Positions 61,327 through 64,000 of a DNA stretch of 64,000 bases are shown piece after piece. Position numbers and translations under genes: made by a program. The notes under the pieces were generated by a model, which saw only the letters and a list, made by a program, of their open reading frames with translations, searched no databases and was not told where the DNA came from. Positions within the stretch are counted from its first letter, which is position 1. Each line of letters starts with the position of its first letter. Origin of the DNA: Amycolatopsis sp. GM8 (lineage in GTDB: Bacteria > Actinomycetota > Actinomycetes > Mycobacteriales > Pseudonocardiaceae). The DNA lies in the NCBI RefSeq assembly GCF_021653975.1, contig NZ_JAJKFK010000001.1, positions 1,394,863 through 1,458,862 on the forward strand, given 5' to 3'.

Positions 61327-62253
61327 ATGAAGGCAATGCGGTACCACTCCTACGGCGACAGCGACGTGCTGGTCTACGAGGACGCGGACCAGCCGGCCGC
61401 GGGCGCGGGGCAGGTCGTGTTGCGGGTGGCCGGCACGTCGTTCAACCCGCTGGACGCCGCGATCAGGACGGGACTGATGCAGGAGGTTTTCGCCGTCGCG
61501 TTCCCGCACGTACCGAACTACGACGTGGCCGGCGTCATCACCGAGGTCGGCGAGGGCGTGACCGGCTGGAGCACCGGGGACGCAGTGGTCGCGTTCCTGC
61601 CGCCGGCCGAGCCGGGCGCGGCGGCCGAGTACGTCGCCGCACCCGCCGAGTTGCTGGCCAGCGCTCCCCGCGCGGTCGAACTCGCCGACGCGGCGGCGCT
61701 GCCGTCGACCGGCCTCACGGCCATGCAGGCGCTGTTCGAGCACGCCGAGCTGAAGACGGGTCAGAGCATCCTGGTCAACGGTGCGGGCGGCGCGGTGGGC
61801 GGGTACGCCGTCCAACTCGCCCACCAGGCCGGGGCCACCGTGACCGCGACCGCCAGCGCGCGCAGCATCGACCGGCTGCGCTCCTACGGGGCGGACCACA
61901 TCGTCGACCACGCCGCCACGCCACTGCCGCAGGCAGTGGCCGGGCAGCGGTTCGACGTGGTGCTGAACCTGGTGCGCACCACCCCGGAGGAGACGGCGCA
62001 ACTGGTCGACCTGGTCGCCGACGGCGGAACGCTCCTCAGCGCCACCGGCCCGGTGCCGGACGATGCCCGGGTTCGGGCGGCCTGGGTGTTCGTGCGCAGC
62101 GACGCGGCTCAGCTCGCCGAACTGGTCACCCGGGTCGATGCCGGTGAACTGAAGATCGACGTCGCGGAGCGGCGGCCGCTGACCGACCTGCCCGCGGTCC
62201 ACGAGGAAGCCGCCAGCGGGCGACTCGCCGGCAAGACCGTGCTGACTCCCTGA
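61327..62253 (+). CDS. NADP-dependent quinone oxidoreductase (zinc-free MDR family)
   Basis: 308 residues. GroES-like start (MKAMRYHSYGDSDVLVYEDADQPAAGAGQVVLRV), NPLDAAIRTGLM, HVPNYDVAGVITEVGEGVTGWSTGDAVVAFL, then the Rossmann motif ILVNGAGGAVGGYAVQLAHQAGATVTA. No zinc-ligand Cys. It should reduce quinones or enones with NADPH. Divergent from the MarR gene that probably represses it. Confidence 0.88.
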   Translation: MKAMRYHSYGDSDVLVYEDADQPAAGAGQVVLRVAGTSFNPLDAAIRTGLMQEVFAVAFPHVPNYDVAGVITEVGEGVTGWSTGDAVVAFLPPAEPGAAAEYVAAPAELLASAPRAVELADAAALPSTGLTAMQALFEHAELKTGQSILVNGAGGAVGGYAVQLAHQAGATVTATASARSIDRLRSYGADHIVDHAATPLPQAVAGQRFDVVLNLVRTTPEETAQLVDLVADGGTLLSATGPVPDDARVRAAWVFVRSDAAQLAELVTRVDAGELKIDVAERRPLTDLPAVHEEAASGRLAGKTVLTP

Positions 62254-62254
62254 T

Positions 62255-62911
62255 TCAGGGCTTCGCCGAGGCGTAGACGTCGGCGGCGGTCAGGGTGTCC
62301 TGGGTGTCCTGAAGCGATTGCGTGTAGCCGAGAATCGTCGTCCACCACCCACCCGCCGTCGACAGGTCCGCGCCCGTCGAGCAGAGGTACCGGCTCACCG
62401 TGTACGCGGCGTCGGCGGCGTTGCGCATGTCCGCGGGCTTCGAGTCGTGCAGCGCCCGCGAGGACCAGCGGTCCCAGATCGGCTGCGGCACCGGCAGCGG
62501 ACCGGTCCCGACGGCCTGCACCTGCCCGAGCCCGGCGAGCGTCGCCCACGACAGGTGACAGTTCGGGGCTTCGCCGCGCATCCGCATCTCGGCGCGGCCG
62601 TAGGCCGACAGCACCACCGGCGCGAGCTTGGCCGGACCGGCGAGCTTCCGCGACCATGCGTCCAGTTCGGCTTCGTCGGACTGGGTGGGCCGGTCGACCG
62701 GTGGGGCGGCGGCCGGTTTGGGCGCGGCGGCCGCGGGCGGCGGGGACGGCGGCGCGGGCGTCGTGGGCGCGGGCGCTTGGGGGTTGCCGGGCCGGCTGGT
62801 GCCCAGCGTGAAGATCAGGACGAGACCGGTCGCCAGGACGCCGATCGCGAGCCACAGCGACGACGAAGACCGACGCTGGGTGACATCCCCTGATGGGGTG
62901 GGCTCAACCAC
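62255..62911 (-). CDS. Lytic-transglycosylase-like membrane protein, apparently inactive
   Basis: 218 residues: cytoplasmic start, a membrane helix (LWLAIGVLATGLVLIFTLG, 19-37), a long Pro/Ala linker (41-75) and a domain like actinobacterial lytic murein transglycosylases. ALSAYGRAEMRMRGEAPNCHLSWATLAGLGQV matches those enzymes up to the catalytic Glu, which here reads Gln132 (QVQAVG). The middle substrate-binding part is missing: the chain passes at once to PIWDRWSSRAL and AADAAYTVSRYLCSTGADLSTAGGWWTTILGY. Probably a pseudoenzyme that binds peptidoglycan or a partner. Confidence 0.7.
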   Translation of the reverse strand: MVEPTPSGDVTQRRSSSSLWLAIGVLATGLVLIFTLGTSRPGNPQAPAPTTPAPPSPPPAAAAPKPAAAPPVDRPTQSDEAELDAWSRKLAGPAKLAPVVLSAYGRAEMRMRGEAPNCHLSWATLAGLGQVQAVGTGPLPVPQPIWDRWSSRALHDSKPADMRNAADAAYTVSRYLCSTGADLSTAGGWWTTILGYTQSLQDTQDTLTAADVYASAKP

Positions 62912-63070
62912 CGGATCAGGTTAGCGACCTCACCCTCAGCGCCCACTGCCGCCGGGATCACACAATTCGTTATCAAGCCGCCGATTGATGCCCTGACCAG
63001 CTCAAACACTCTCAGCAAGATCCGTTTTGCCCGGATTGGGACACCCTCAGAGCACTTCGCCACTAGACAT

Positions 63071-63089
63071 ACAGGCAAGGCTTACCTAA
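63071..63089 (+). promoter_or_regulatory. Iron box (IdeR/DmdR1-type operator)
   Basis: ACAGGCAAGGCTTACCTAA agrees at 14 of 19 positions with the actinobacterial iron-box consensus TTAGGTTAGGCTAACCTAA. It lies 37 bases before the efeU start and should repress the iron-uptake operon when iron is plentiful. Confidence 0.7.
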
Positions 63090-63125
63090 AAACATCTGGA
63101 CGGACCGCACTGAGGAGGCCCTAAG

Positions 63126-63962
63126 TTGTTGCTCTCGAGCCTGCTCATCGGCCTGCGGGAAGGCCTTGAGGCCGCCCTGGTGGTCAGCATCCTCGTCGCG
63201 TTCCTGGTCAAGACCGACCGGCGGCCGGCGCTGCGCTGGGTCTGGCCCGGCGTCGGGCTCGCCGTGGTGCTGTCGATCGCGGTCGGCGCGGTGCTGACCT
63301 TCACGACCGCACAGCTTTCCTTCGAACAGCAGGAGTTGCTCGGCGGAAGCCTGTCGATCGTCGCCGTCGCCTTCGTCACCGTGATGATCTTCTGGATGCG
63401 CAAGGCGTCCCGCAGTATCGCCGCCGAACTGCGCGGGAAGATGGACGAGGCGCTCGCCGTCGGACCGCTCGCCGTGTTCCTGCTGTCGTTCCTCGCGGTC
63501 GGCCGGGAGGGCCTGGAGACCGCGGTCTTCTTCTACGCCACCGTGCAGAGCGCGCAGGGCGGCACCACCCAGCCGCTGATCGGGTTCGCGATCGGCATCG
63601 CCGTGGCGGTGATCATCGCCTACCTGATCTACCGCGGCGCCGTCCGGTTCGACCTGGCCAAGTTCTTCAAGATCACCGGCGTGCTGCTGGTGTTCGTCGC
63701 CGCCGGCGTGCTCGGTTACGGCCTGCACGACCTGCAGGAGGCCGCGTTCCTGCCCGGCCTGCACAACCTCGCGTTCGACGCGTCGAACGCGATCCCCGAG
63801 ACCTCGTGGTACGGCGCGCTGTTGAAGGGGATCTTCAACTACTCGCAGCAGACCACCGTTCTGCAGGCCGTCGCGTGGGTCGCCTACGTCGTCATCGTGC
63901 TGCCGCTCTTCCTGCGGCGGACCAGCCCCAAACCCGCGCTCGCGGGCGCTACCAAGGAGTGA
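63126..63962 (+). CDS. efeU: Ferrous/ferric iron permease EfeU (FTR1 family)
   Basis: 278 residues from a TTG at 63126; AGGAGG ends 7 bases upstream. Seven helices are apparent. The two REGLE iron-binding motifs are LIGLREGLEAALVVSI (helix 1) and AVGREGLETAVFFYATV (helix 4). It moves iron across the membrane with EfeO and EfeB. The next gene starts three bases after its stop, and an iron box lies upstream. Confidence 0.92.
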   Translation: MLLSSLLIGLREGLEAALVVSILVAFLVKTDRRPALRWVWPGVGLAVVLSIAVGAVLTFTTAQLSFEQQELLGGSLSIVAVAFVTVMIFWMRKASRSIAAELRGKMDEALAVGPLAVFLLSFLAVGREGLETAVFFYATVQSAQGGTTQPLIGFAIGIAVAVIIAYLIYRGAVRFDLAKFFKITGVLLVFVAAGVLGYGLHDLQEAAFLPGLHNLAFDASNAIPETSWYGALLKGIFNYSQQTTVLQAVAWVAYVVIVLPLFLRRTSPKPALAGATKE

Positions 63963-63964
63963 CC

Positions 63965-64000
63965 TTGCCGAAGAGACTGTTCGCGCTGGCCGGTACGGCC
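63965..64000 (+). CDS. Start of a secreted protein, probably EfeO (cut by window end)
   Basis: Twelve codons from a TTG (PKRLFALAGTA, signal-peptide-like) with AAGGAG 6 bases upstream and directly after efeU. The position and the efeUOB order seen in other bacteria suggest EfeO, the periplasmic-type iron-binding partner; too little is present to prove it. Confidence 0.5.
   Translation, partial: MPKRLFALAGTA

Overview
The window is high-GC DNA from an actinomycete, most likely a member of the Pseudonocardiaceae such as Amycolatopsis. This is inferred from very high GC, GTG/TTG starts, a mycothiol conjugate amidase, DUF4307, DUF501 and DUF6247 proteins, a DivIVA-like protein, FtsB next to enolase, and proline/glycine-rich membrane proteins. 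No rRNA and no CRISPR array were seen. About 70 genes or gene remnants are described.

Layout. 1-1.5 kb: remains of an integrative element (a frameshifted tyrosine recombinase and an orphan 3' piece of a tRNA-Phe-like gene) and a MORN-type protein. 1.6-20 kb: a core block with an acyl-CoA oxidase family enzyme, a YyaL-like thioredoxin-fold protein, mca/DUF4307, greA, an MBL-fold protein, an Lrp-type regulator with ilvA, metB, cystathionine beta-synthase, proline-rich membrane proteins, a TIGR04141/DUF6119-like protein and a thiolase. The sulfur genes fit together: cystathionine beta-synthase and gamma-synthase run transsulfuration, while Mca recycles cysteine from mycothiol conjugates. 20-32 kb: cell-envelope and accessory genes, namely a disrupted LppU-like gene, a Bax-inhibitor-1 protein, a thioester-type surface protein overlapping a class F sortase, a convergent pair sharing a C-terminal NPCBM-like fold (one with SEFIR, one with an effector-associated-like N-terminus and a membrane helix), an AcrA1-like two-domain reductase, a DivIVA-like coiled-coil protein, an amidase, and facing fragments of an SGNH hydrolase and a TetR regulator.

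32-45.5 kb: an MFS transporter, a MarR/methyltransferase pair with a shared palindrome, dinB, and a short ThrRS paralogue preceded by a Thr-rich leader peptide and terminator hairpin. Then comes a catabolic block: FAH hydrolase and MBL enzyme under a FadR-type regulator, followed by a leaderless MarR gene heading an operon with an epimerase-like reductase, an aldehyde dehydrogenase and an M24-fold protein. 45.9-49.95 kb: a decayed 4 kb element bounded by 57-bp direct repeats. It lies on the 3' side of an unusual class-I-shaped tRNA with anticodon UAA, and carries an integrase with two frameshifts, a RelE/DUF6247 toxin-antitoxin pair and small membrane proteins.

50-64 kb: core genes again. These are NDH-2, a family 5 uracil-DNA glycosylase, an S10-type peptidase, a lipoprotein, a subtilisin with an early TTA codon, the ppx/DUF501/ftsB/eno block, a VOC protein, a TPR protein, a 21-bp inverted repeat array, a MarR/quinone-oxidoreductase pair with operators, an apparent lytic-transglycosylase pseudoenzyme, and the start of an efeUO iron-uptake operon behind an iron box. 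All function calls come from reading the translated sequence; no database search was run.
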